Origin: Firmicutes bacterium UBA5420
GTDB taxonomy: Bacteria > Bacillota > Limnochordia > Darwinibacteriales > Darwinibacteriaceae
Direction of reading: 5' to 3'
DNA: 14,237 nt
NCBI GenBank assembly: GCA_002409455.1
Contig: DHNI01000026.1
Coordinates: forward strand, 32,672 to 46,908
Positions 1 through 6,911 of the stretch are shown here, piece by piece. The translations under genes and the position numbers were made by a program. The notes beneath the pieces were generated by a model that made no database searches, was not told where the DNA came from, and was given only the letters and a program-made list of their open reading frames with translations. Within the stretch, counting starts at the first letter, position 1. The number at the start of each line of letters is the position of its first letter.

Positions 1-672
1 AAAGGCTCTAAAGTCGTCATTTCGGGCCAGGGAACGGGGCAGGTTAATGCCGGAGTAAGTAAGAAGATCTCTCTAAAGATCATGACCCTCAACAACTCCA
101 AACAGAAGGTAAACGATGCTTTAGGCACTCCAGTAGAAATCGGTATTGCGGTAATGTGGAGAGTTGTCGATACTGCCCAGGCTGTCTTCAATGTTGACAA
201 CTTCAAAGAATACCTGTCCCTGCAATGCGATAGCGCGCTTCGCGATATTGTGCGTATCTACCCTTATGATGTGGCTCCAGGAGTGGACACAACCGGCGAT
301 GGTCTGCCTGACGATGGCAGCCTGAGGGGTTCGAGCGCCATTGTGGCGGATCGTATTCGAGAGACAATTCAGAGCAAAGTAGAGAATGCAGGTCTTGAGA
401 TTATCGAAGCTCGTATCACCCATCTTGCTTATGCACCAGAGATTGCCGCAGTAATGCTTCAAAGGCAGCAGGCTAGCGCAATCATTGACGCCAGGAAGAT
501 GATTGTCGATGGAGCCGTAGGTATGGTCGAGATGGCCTTAGATACTCTCAGTGCAAACGAAGTAGTACAGCTTGACGAAGAACGAAAGGCGGCCATGGTA
601 TCGAATCTCCTTGTCATCTTATGTGGCAATCGAGACGCTCAGCCCATTGTGAACAGCGGGAGTCTGTATTAA
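1..672 (+). CDS. SPFH/band-7 domain membrane scaffold protein (5' end cut by window)
   Basis: The frame is open from base 1 with no start, so the N-terminus, normally holding the membrane anchor, lies outside the window; 223 residues are visible. The sequence shows the SPFH pattern: a beta-rich part ending in GTPVEIGIAVMWRVVDTAQA (about residues 42-61), then SLQCDSALRDIVRIYPYD (73-90), SLRGSS (107-112), and the long helix with GLEIIEARITHLAYAPEIAA and VMLQRQQASAIIDARKMIVD (131-170). It ends in a compact tail, NSGSLY. SPFH proteins (stomatin, prohibitin, flotillin relatives) oligomerise on membranes and often organise proteases or microdomains; the partner here is unknown. Residues 96-105 read DTTGDGLPDD, which looks like a calcium-binding loop. 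A small ribbon-helix-helix gene begins 2 nt after the stop, so the two are probably co-transcribed. Family call is firm; cellular role is not. Confidence 0.9.
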   Translation, partial: KGSKVVISGQGTGQVNAGVSKKISLKIMTLNNSKQKVNDALGTPVEIGIAVMWRVVDTAQAVFNVDNFKEYLSLQCDSALRDIVRIYPYDVAPGVDTTGDGLPDDGSLRGSSAIVADRIRETIQSKVENAGLEIIEARITHLAYAPEIAAVMLQRQQASAIIDARKMIVDGAVGMVEMALDTLSANEVVQLDEERKAAMVSNLLVILCGNRDAQPIVNSGSLY

Positions 673-674
673 AA

Positions 675-872
675 ATGGCAAAAAAGCAAGTCCCGCTCCG
701 CTTGTCAGTAAAGCTCTATGAGCAGATTGCCGCTTGGGCTGAAGATGATTTTCGATCTGTAAACGGACAAATTGAGTTTTTGCTCACAGAATGTGTGAGG
801 CAGAGAAGAAAGACTGGCAAGTACGCACCGGATCATAACGGTTCTGGCAGAAGCCAAGTCGATAATGATTGA
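675..872 (+). CDS. Small ribbon-helix-helix (Arc-like) DNA-binding protein
   Basis: A 65-residue protein. It begins with a short basic strand (KKQVPLRLSVKLYEQI, residues 3-18), then helix AAWAEDDF, the turn RSVNGQIEFLL, and a basic tail. The RSVN-x-x-I pattern matches the Arc repressor turn between its two helices, and the alternating PLRL strand fits the DNA-reading beta strand of the ribbon-helix-helix fold. The ATG at 675 is preferred because it follows the SPFH stop by 2 nt and gives the usual family start; an upstream in-frame GTG-type extension would run into the SPFH gene. The ribosome site is weak (GCGGGAG inside the SPFH end), consistent with translational coupling. The acidic DxDD and hydrophilic C-terminus beyond residue 48 have no recognised function. 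It may regulate its own operon, or be an adaptor that does not bind DNA; this is inference. Confidence 0.8.
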   Translation: MAKKQVPLRLSVKLYEQIAAWAEDDFRSVNGQIEFLLTECVRQRRKTGKYAPDHNGSGRSQVDND

Positions 873-880
873 TGACCGTA

Positions 881-907
881 GGGGGCCCTAAAAATGGCCC
901 CCCTTTA
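881..907 (+). terminator. Intrinsic terminator after the SPFH-RHH pair
   Basis: Seven-base stem GGGGGCC (881-887) pairs with GGCCCCC (896-902) around an 8-nt A-rich loop, followed by CTTTAATTT. The T-run is short, so efficiency may be partial. It starts 8 nt after the RHH stop codon. Confidence 0.65.
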
Positions 908-1009
908 ATTTGGCAGGAAATCTTTGCCGATTTGTGAAGGGGAATCAAACTGGGAAATCTAATAGTAATAGGTAAAGGGAAAGTCAAAAAAATGCGAAGG
1001 AGAGTTTGC

Positions 1010-2392
1010 ATGACGTCGTATCAACCAGAACCGTACAAGATCAAGATGGTGGAACCCATCAGGCTTTTGCCTCGGGAAGAACGCCAAAAGTGTATTGAAA
1101 AGGCGGGGTACAACCCGTTTTTATTGCGCAGTGATGAAGTCTATATTGATTTACTCACCGATAGTGGCACAGGTGCCATGAGTGATAGGCAGTGGGCCGG
1201 ATTGATGCTTGGAGATGAATCCTACGCGGGCAGTCTCAACTATTACCATCTCGAAGCGACTGTTCAAAACCTTACTGGCTACAAGTACGTGATACCTACT
1301 CACCAAGGGCGCGGAGCGGAACAGGTTTTACTCCCCCTCTTAGTTAAGCACGAGGGACAGTATGTTTTAGGAAACATGCACTTTGACACAACCAAAGCCC
1401 ATATTGAGATGGCTCGGGGCAGAGCGGTAAATTTCATTACCGCGGAGGCTTTAGACACAGCCAAAGAGCATCCCTTTAAAGGCAACTTCGATCTAGAGGC
1501 CATGGAGAGGTTTATTCAGGAAAAAGGCCGCGATTCCATTGCGGCAATTGTAACTACGGTGACCTGCAACAGCGTGGGGGGTCAACCCATTTCGATGGCA
1601 AATATCAGGGCAGCGTATGCTATGGGGCAAAAATATGCCATTCCAGTTGTGATCGATAGTGCGCGCTTTGCAGAAAACGCCTACTTTATTAAGCAACGGG
1701 AAGATGGTTATGCCAGCAAGAGTATTCCAGAAATCGTACGGGAACAGTTCTCCTACGGCGATGCATTTACCATGAGCGCTAAGAAAGACGGCCTAGTGAA
1801 TATTGGCGGCATCTTAGCTATACGAGAAGATCAGGGCCTTTTTCAACGCTGCCAAGCTATGGTGGTTCCGCTTGAGGGATTTCCAACCTATGGGGGTCTA
1901 GCTGGCCGAGACATGGAAGCTCTGGCCATAGGCCTAAAAGAAGTGGTGGAAGAAGATTATCTGACCCAGCGCATTGCGCAGGTAGGCCTTTTGGGTAAAC
2001 TCCTACAAGACGCTGGCATTCCGGTGCAATCGCCTATAGGAGGGCATGCTGTCTTTGTGGATGTGGGCAGAATTTTGCCTGCTATGCCAAAGGCACAGTA
2101 TCCGGCCCATGCTTTTGCTGTAGCTTTGTACGTAGAAAGTGGTATTCGGGCGGTGGAAATAGGTTCTCTCCTCTATGGTCGCGATCCAGAAACGGGAGAA
2201 GATGGTTTGTCTGAACTTGAGCTTTTGCGTTTGACCATTCCCAGAAGAGTTTACACAGACAACCATATGCGTTATATTGCCGATTCCATCGCGAAAGTCT
2301 ACGCCAGAAAAGATGAGATTAGGGGAATCGCCTTTGAATATGAACCTCCTATTTTGCGTCATTTCACAGCACGTTTCCGTTTCGTTGATTGA
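1010..2392 (+). CDS. tnaA: Tryptophanase (tryptophan indole-lyase)
   Basis: PLP enzyme of the beta-eliminating lyase family, 460 residues (E. coli TnaA 471, tyrosine phenol-lyase 456); cleaves L-tryptophan to indole, pyruvate and ammonia. Visible family marks: IDLLTDSGTGAMSD (46-59), Tyr72 in DESYAG, THQGRGAEQ (97-105), D216 and R219 in VVIDSARFAENAYFIKQRE, and the PLP lysine K259 in MSAKKDG. Three positions that separate tryptophanase from tyrosine phenol-lyase are all of the tryptophanase type: D126 (Thr124 in the phenol-lyase), I384 (Arg381, which holds the phenol) and H451 (Phe448). The ATG at 1010 has AAGGAGA (997-1003) with 6 nt spacing; the ATG at 992 would place this Shine-Dalgarno inside the gene. 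No TnaC-like leader or tnaB permease is adjacent. Tryptophan, rather than tyrosine, as substrate is inferred from residues, not assayed. Confidence 0.9.
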   Translation: MTSYQPEPYKIKMVEPIRLLPREERQKCIEKAGYNPFLLRSDEVYIDLLTDSGTGAMSDRQWAGLMLGDESYAGSLNYYHLEATVQNLTGYKYVIPTHQGRGAEQVLLPLLVKHEGQYVLGNMHFDTTKAHIEMARGRAVNFITAEALDTAKEHPFKGNFDLEAMERFIQEKGRDSIAAIVTTVTCNSVGGQPISMANIRAAYAMGQKYAIPVVIDSARFAENAYFIKQREDGYASKSIPEIVREQFSYGDAFTMSAKKDGLVNIGGILAIREDQGLFQRCQAMVVPLEGFPTYGGLAGRDMEALAIGLKEVVEEDYLTQRIAQVGLLGKLLQDAGIPVQSPIGGHAVFVDVGRILPAMPKAQYPAHAFAVALYVESGIRAVEIGSLLYGRDPETGEDGLSELELLRLTIPRRVYTDNHMRYIADSIAKVYARKDEIRGIAFEYEPPILRHFTARFRFVD

Positions 2393-2418
2393 GGTTGTTC
2401 GCTCCTTCGTGGTATAAT
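2389..2418 (+). promoter_or_regulatory. Extended -10 promoter for the oligopeptidase gene
   Basis: TATAAT at 2413-2418 is a perfect -10 box, preceded by TGG (2410-2412), an extended -10 element. TTGAGG at 2389-2394 is a -35 candidate with 18 nt spacing and overlaps the tnaA stop codon. Transcription would begin near 2425, leaving a leader of about 70 nt before the ATG at 2498. Confidence 0.7.
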
Positions 2419-2497
2419 GAAATTCCAGGGATTGGTGGAAAAGGAGTAAATAGTATTCAGTTGGCCCGGTCATGGGCATTATACGAGGAGGTAGAAT

Positions 2498-4279
2498 ATG
2501 AGCAACGCAGAACAAATATGGGATCTGGAGAGCATATTTCCTGGGGGAAGTTCTTCTCCAGAACTTCAGATGCAGCTCGAAGCAGTGCGCACCCAAATAG
2601 CAGCACTACAAGCACAAGTGGAAGCCCTGACATCCGGTTTGACTCTAGAACAGTTGAAAACACTTGTCCATGACATGCAGGATGTGCAGATAAATCTAGG
2701 GCAGTGCCGTGCTTTTGTAAGCTGCTTGACGGCACAAAATGTGCGAGATAACAAGGCTAAACTTTTACAAGGCGATCTTGGTCAGATCGGTGCATCGTTG
2801 GCTGGGGTTTTTACCGCGATCGATCATATTTTCGTGAGCATTCCTGAAGAAAAATGGCAGTCTTTCTTAGAAGATGGAGAGCTCAAAGAGCTTAAGTTTG
2901 CTTTGAACGAAAGGCGCGATGTGGCCAAGATCAAGATGTCGCCAGAGTTAGAATCCTTGGTGACGGACTTAGAGGTGGATGGGTATCATGCCTGGTCCCA
3001 TCTTTATTACACTATTGTTGGCGATATGTCCATCGAAATGGAGCTCGCGGGTAAGCCCCAGACGCTGTCTATGGGGCAGGCGGCCAATTTGCTTTCGAGC
3101 CCAGATCCTAAAGTGCGTCAAGGAGTTTTCGAAAAGTACGAGCAGGCCTGGTCTGAAAAAGCTGAGCTTTTTGCTAGCACCTTAAACCATCTTGCAGGCT
3201 TTAGAATCAATCTCTATAAAAACCGCGGGTGGGATGATGTTCTTTCGGAACCCCTACAAAGAAATCGTATGGAAAGAGCCACTTTGGATGCGATGTGGGC
3301 TGCAGTGCAAGGCGGAAAGCCTCATTTAGTTAAATTCCTGGAACGAAAAGCAGAGATTTTAGGTCTGGATCAGGTTGCTTGGTGCGATCTGTGGGCCCCT
3401 GTGGGGGATGCTGGCAAGGAAATTCCTCTTGCCGAAGCAAAGACCTTTGTGGTTGATCAATTACGGAAGTTTAGCCCCGACATCGCTGATTTTACCGAGA
3501 GAGCCATAGCCAAACGCTGGGTTGAAGCGGAAGATCGTGGAGGAAAGCGCCCTGGCGCCTTTTGTACTTCACTTCCCTTGAGCAAAGAATCCAGAGTTTT
3601 CATGACCTACTCTGGAACTATTAGCAGCCTAGGCACCCTTGCTCACGAGCTTGGCCATGCTTATCATGGTTATGTCCTTAAGGATGCTCCCCTTTTTCTC
3701 AGGCGTTACGCCATGAACGTGGCCGAAACGGCTTCGACCTTTGGAGAGCTTCTGGTGGTGGATGGTGCCATTGGGGCGGCTAGCACTCCCGAAGAGAAAT
3801 TGGGTATTTTGGAGGATAAGATCGGACGTAGCGTATCCTTCTTTATGGATATTCACTCTCGCTTTCTCTTTGAAACCCGTTTCTATGATGCACGAAAGAA
3901 GGGCCTAGTGAGCGCAGCCCAGTTGAACGAGCTTATGGCAGGGGCCCAGAAGGAGGCTTTCCTGGACAGTTTGAAAGAATACCACCCCCATTTTTGGGCA
4001 TCGAAGCTGCACTTCTATTCAACAGGGGTACCGTTTTACAACTTCCCTTACACCTTTGGTTATCTCTTTAGTGCGGGAGTCTATGCCAGAGCTAAAGCAG
4101 AGGGTCAGGGCTTTGCCCAAAATTACGCACGCCTACTGGCCGATACAGCCAGAATGTCGGTGGAAGATTTGGCGAAAAAGCACCTAGGGGTGGATCTCAC
4201 CAAACCAGATTTCTGGGAGGCAGCCGTAAAACTCGCTACCGATGATGTAGAAGAGTTTCTGCAATTGACACAAAAGTAA
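2498..4279 (+). CDS. pepF: M3 family oligoendopeptidase F
   Basis: Cytosolic zinc metallopeptidase of 593 residues that cuts short peptides internally. The zinc site is plain: HELGH at 383-387 (within TLAHELGHAYHGY) gives two His ligands and the catalytic Glu, and E410 in MNVAETAS is the third ligand at the distance typical of family M3. No signal peptide or membrane segment is seen, so it should act in the cytoplasm. An N-terminal helical region (residues 20-130) precedes the catalytic half, as in PepF. The ATG at 2498 has GAGGAGGT (2485-2492) with 5 nt spacing. The gene has its own promoter at the end of tnaA and a strong terminator, so it looks monocistronic. Peptide breakdown would feed free amino acids, including tryptophan for the upstream tryptophanase; that link is inferred from position only. 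Confidence 0.93.
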   Translation: MSNAEQIWDLESIFPGGSSSPELQMQLEAVRTQIAALQAQVEALTSGLTLEQLKTLVHDMQDVQINLGQCRAFVSCLTAQNVRDNKAKLLQGDLGQIGASLAGVFTAIDHIFVSIPEEKWQSFLEDGELKELKFALNERRDVAKIKMSPELESLVTDLEVDGYHAWSHLYYTIVGDMSIEMELAGKPQTLSMGQAANLLSSPDPKVRQGVFEKYEQAWSEKAELFASTLNHLAGFRINLYKNRGWDDVLSEPLQRNRMERATLDAMWAAVQGGKPHLVKFLERKAEILGLDQVAWCDLWAPVGDAGKEIPLAEAKTFVVDQLRKFSPDIADFTERAIAKRWVEAEDRGGKRPGAFCTSLPLSKESRVFMTYSGTISSLGTLAHELGHAYHGYVLKDAPLFLRRYAMNVAETASTFGELLVVDGAIGAASTPEEKLGILEDKIGRSVSFFMDIHSRFLFETRFYDARKKGLVSAAQLNELMAGAQKEAFLDSLKEYHPHFWASKLHFYSTGVPFYNFPYTFGYLFSAGVYARAKAEGQGFAQNYARLLADTARMSVEDLAKKHLGVDLTKPDFWEAAVKLATDDVEEFLQLTQK

Positions 4280-4282
4280 AGG

Positions 4283-4307
4283 CAAGGGCTGCGGCCCTTG
4301 TTTTTTT
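4283..4307 (+). terminator. Intrinsic terminator after pepF
   Basis: Perfect 7-bp stem CAAGGGC (4283-4289) and GCCCTTG (4294-4300), TGCG tetraloop, then seven T residues (4301-4307). It begins 3 nt after the pepF stop. Confidence 0.92.
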
Positions 4308-4418
4308 GTCCGCGATTTCACAGCCTTGCGTTGGGGCAGGATTTTACTATATGAACATGAATAAGGCACTTGATGGGCAAAGCAAACTGCGCTAAGCATA
4401 AATGGGGGGTGATCGACT

Positions 4419-5780
4419 GTGAGCACTGGGATGGGCGAAAAAGGACGGCTTCGTCGCTTTGGCTTGATTGGCTACCCCTTAGGGCATAGCCTTTCGCCCC
4501 TGATCCATGAGCGTATTATGGCCGTCATGGGGCTGCCAGGAGAATATCGACTCTATGAGCTGGAGCCAGAATCTATGTCGAACGAACTCCCAAAGCTCTT
4601 TGCAACACTCGATGGTTTTAACTGTACGATCCCTCATAAAGAGGCTATCATACCTTATTTAAAGGGTCTTGCGCCTTCCGCTTCCCTCTATGGTGCAGTT
4701 AACACGGTGCACGAGCGCACGGGATATAATACTGACGGTGCGGGATTTGCATCTTGTAACGTGCCGATGCAGGGGCGCAAAGTCTGTGTTTTGGGAGCAG
4801 GTGGTGTCGCGAGGGTATTGACGATGGAAGCGGTGCGGGCTAGATCCACGGGCATTTATGTGCTGGCAAGAAATGCCGAGCGGGCAGAGAGGCTCGTTCA
4901 TGAGGTTAAGGAAAAAGGTTACGATAACATCCATGCGGTCAAGCGTGGCGACGATCAAGCCATGGACTGCGAGGTTTTGTTGAACGGAACACCTGTAGGC
5001 ATGTGGCCTGATGTTGGCGGAGTTCCCATAACAGACAGGCAACTGCGAAGCGCAAAGATTGTTTTTGATACGATCTATAATCCTAGTGCCACTCGCCTTG
5101 TGCTGCAGGCCAAAACAAGGGGACTTTGGGCCAAGGGTGGTTTACAAATGCTTTTTGAGCAGGCGTTGGCATCCCAGAAAATCTGGAACCCTGAGGTGAA
5201 CCTGGCAGATTTCAGAGATGAGCTGGAGCAAGCACAAAAGCAATTAGCAAGAGAGGTGCTTCAAAATAGTCCTATTAAGCTCGTGCTTACCGGCTTTATG
5301 GGCAGTGGAAAGACCCATGTTGGGCGGGCTTTAGCTATGGCCATGTCGTTGCCCTTTCTAGACTTAGATGAACAGATTACCAAAGATGCTGGACAGAGTA
5401 TCACCGAGATTTTTTCCTCACGGGGAGAAGAAGCCTTTCGCAAGTTAGAAAGGGAGGCTTTTCTAGACCAGATTTACCGTCCTGGAGCCATGGTCTTGGC
5501 CACAGGTGGTGGCACCTTAATGCAGGAGGGGATGGTAGAGTCGCTTCGCCAGTATCAAGCTTTGATCATCCATCTCGATGTGCCCCTTGAGGTGGCGCTT
5601 CAGCGCATAGGCGATGACCAAAATCGACCTTTGATCTTAGGGGATAAAATGGAAGTCCGCAACTTGTTTGAACGGCGTAGGCCTATGTATGAGGCGGCAG
5701 CGGATCTAACAGTTCCTGCCCTTGGAGAGGTGGTTCAGGTTGTGGAGGCGATCATGACTGCCTTTGGGTGGAATGCATAA
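4419..5780 (+). CDS. Fused shikimate dehydrogenase-shikimate kinase (AroE-AroK)
   Basis: One 453-residue polypeptide carries two shikimate-pathway enzymes. Residues about 12-265 are shikimate dehydrogenase: GYPLGHSLSP (substrate serines), catalytic K74 in NCTIPHKEAI, N95 and D106 in NTDGAGF, and the NADP-binding turn GAGGVA (126-131). Residues about 285-450 are shikimate kinase: Walker A GFMGSGKT (292-299), the DLD pair at 315-317, R341 in FRKLE, the triple glycine TGGGT (362-366) and lid arginine R403 in NRPL. The joining segment (about 262-284) is charged and probably helical. Together they turn 3-dehydroshikimate into shikimate 3-phosphate. The start is the GTG at 4419 after a G-rich site (about 4405-4413); an ATG at 4431 is possible but lacks a good ribosome site. 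A weak promoter candidate, TTGCGT (4326-4331) with TATATG (4348-4353), lies upstream. It leads an operon with aroC 12 nt downstream. All key residues are intact, so both halves should work. Confidence 0.93.
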   Translation: MSTGMGEKGRLRRFGLIGYPLGHSLSPLIHERIMAVMGLPGEYRLYELEPESMSNELPKLFATLDGFNCTIPHKEAIIPYLKGLAPSASLYGAVNTVHERTGYNTDGAGFASCNVPMQGRKVCVLGAGGVARVLTMEAVRARSTGIYVLARNAERAERLVHEVKEKGYDNIHAVKRGDDQAMDCEVLLNGTPVGMWPDVGGVPITDRQLRSAKIVFDTIYNPSATRLVLQAKTRGLWAKGGLQMLFEQALASQKIWNPEVNLADFRDELEQAQKQLAREVLQNSPIKLVLTGFMGSGKTHVGRALAMAMSLPFLDLDEQITKDAGQSITEIFSSRGEEAFRKLEREAFLDQIYRPGAMVLATGGGTLMQEGMVESLRQYQALIIHLDVPLEVALQRIGDDQNRPLILGDKMEVRNLFERRRPMYEAAADLTVPALGEVVQVVEAIMTAFGWNA

Positions 5781-5792
5781 AGGAGGATGTTC

Positions 5793-6911
5793 ATGGCATC
5801 AAGCTGGGGTGAACAACTAAAGATTACCGTATTTGGAGAATCGCATGGGCCTGCAATAGGAGTTGTCATAGATGGTGTGCCGGCAGGCGAGAAGCTCGAT
5901 CTTGAAGCTTTACAAGACTTTATGAAAAGGCGCGCCCCAGGGCGCACACCTTGGTCTACGGCAAGGACGGAAGGCGATGTCCCCTCTGTTCTTTCGGGGC
6001 TGTATCAAGGGCAGACAACGGGTACACCCCTTTCTATCGTTATAGAAAACAAGGACGCTCGGTCTAAGGATTATGACCAAACGCTGAAGTTGCCACGGCC
6101 AAGCCACGCAGACTATACGGGAATGATGCGATATAGCGGGGCTGCCGATCCTAGGGGCGGTGGGCACTTTTCCGGGAGACTCACAGCTCCCCTCTGCGCG
6201 GCGGGGGCTATTTGCAAACAGATGCTTGAGCGGCGAGGTATCGAGATTTTTGCCCACATAGCCGAGTTGGGCGGGGTTAAAGATGGCATTTTGGATACAG
6301 CTAATCCGAATCGCCAAGCGCTCGCGACTCTACCTACCAAGGCTCTACCCGTATTGGATGATGCTAAAGGGGAAGAGATGGTACGGCTGATAGAACATGT
6401 ACAAGAACAGGGCGATTCCCTCGGGGGTGTAGTGCAATGTATTGTCTTGGGACTGCCAGCGGGCTTGGGAGATCCCATGTTTGGTGGAGTCGAGTCGTGC
6501 TTAGCATCGCTTCTTTACGGCATTCCTGCGGTGAAAGCCGTTTCTTTCGGGGATGGCTATGCTGCGTGCCGGCGCAAAGGCTCAGAACACAACGACCCTT
6601 TTTGCCTTAGCCCAGAAAACCAGGTGCGTACTCTCACCAACCATGAGGGTGGGGTAAACGGAGGCATTACAAATGCGATGCCCCTGGTATTTCAGGTGGG
6701 TATTAAGCCAACATCGTCCATAGGACTTCCTCAGCGTAGCGTGAATCTAGAGACCATGCTCGAAGAAACGATTCTTATCACTGGACGCCACGATCCGGCC
6801 ATCGCCCCCCGTGCTGTGGTTGCAGTCGAAGCTGCAGCAGCCATTGCCATGATGGACTTGATGCTAGTGGCCTTTGGAGTGCAGGGCTGGGGAGGAGGAT
6901 CTCATGCGTGA
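5793..6911 (+). CDS. aroC: Chorismate synthase
   Basis: FMN-dependent enzyme converting 5-enolpyruvylshikimate 3-phosphate to chorismate; 372 residues, normal for the family. Visible marks: FGESHG with H18, RRAPGR (46-51), RPSHADYTG with H105, RGGGHFSGRLTAP (121-133), EGGVNGGITNAMPLVF and GRHDPAIAPRAV near the C-terminus. The ATG at 5793 is chosen because AGGAGG (5781-5786) lies 6 nt upstream; the ATG at 5787 overlaps that ribosome site. It follows the aroE-aroK stop by 12 nt and its last 8 nt overlap the start of the chorismate mutase gene, so the three are translated from one message. The intervening pathway enzyme, EPSP synthase, is not in the window. Cytosolic, no membrane segments. Confidence 0.96.
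   Translation: MASSWGEQLKITVFGESHGPAIGVVIDGVPAGEKLDLEALQDFMKRRAPGRTPWSTARTEGDVPSVLSGLYQGQTTGTPLSIVIENKDARSKDYDQTLKLPRPSHADYTGMMRYSGAADPRGGGHFSGRLTAPLCAAGAICKQMLERRGIEIFAHIAELGGVKDGILDTANPNRQALATLPTKALPVLDDAKGEEMVRLIEHVQEQGDSLGGVVQCIVLGLPAGLGDPMFGGVESCLASLLYGIPAVKAVSFGDGYAACRRKGSEHNDPFCLSPENQVRTLTNHEGGVNGGITNAMPLVFQVGIKPTSSIGLPQRSVNLETMLEETILITGRHDPAIAPRAVVAVEAAAAIAMMDLMLVAFGVQGWGGGSHA

Noticed and set aside
873..1009. TnaC-like leader peptide before tnaA
   Set aside because: After the terminator only about 100 nt remain and no short frame with a Trp codon and ribosome site fits.
1010..2392. Tyrosine phenol-lyase as the call for the lyase gene
   Set aside because: The enzymes are close relatives, but the phenol-binding Arg is Ile384, and D126 and H451 are of the tryptophanase type.
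2003..2596. Long minus-strand open frame (197 codons) opposite tnaA and the start of pepF
   Set aside because: It covers two well-supported plus-strand genes, has no ribosome site and its protein shows no recognisable motif; treated as an antisense shadow.
5910..6478. Two minus-strand open frames (121 and 135 codons) opposite aroC
   Set aside because: Both lie entirely within aroC on the other strand and have odd composition with many Pro, Ser and Arg residues; shadows.
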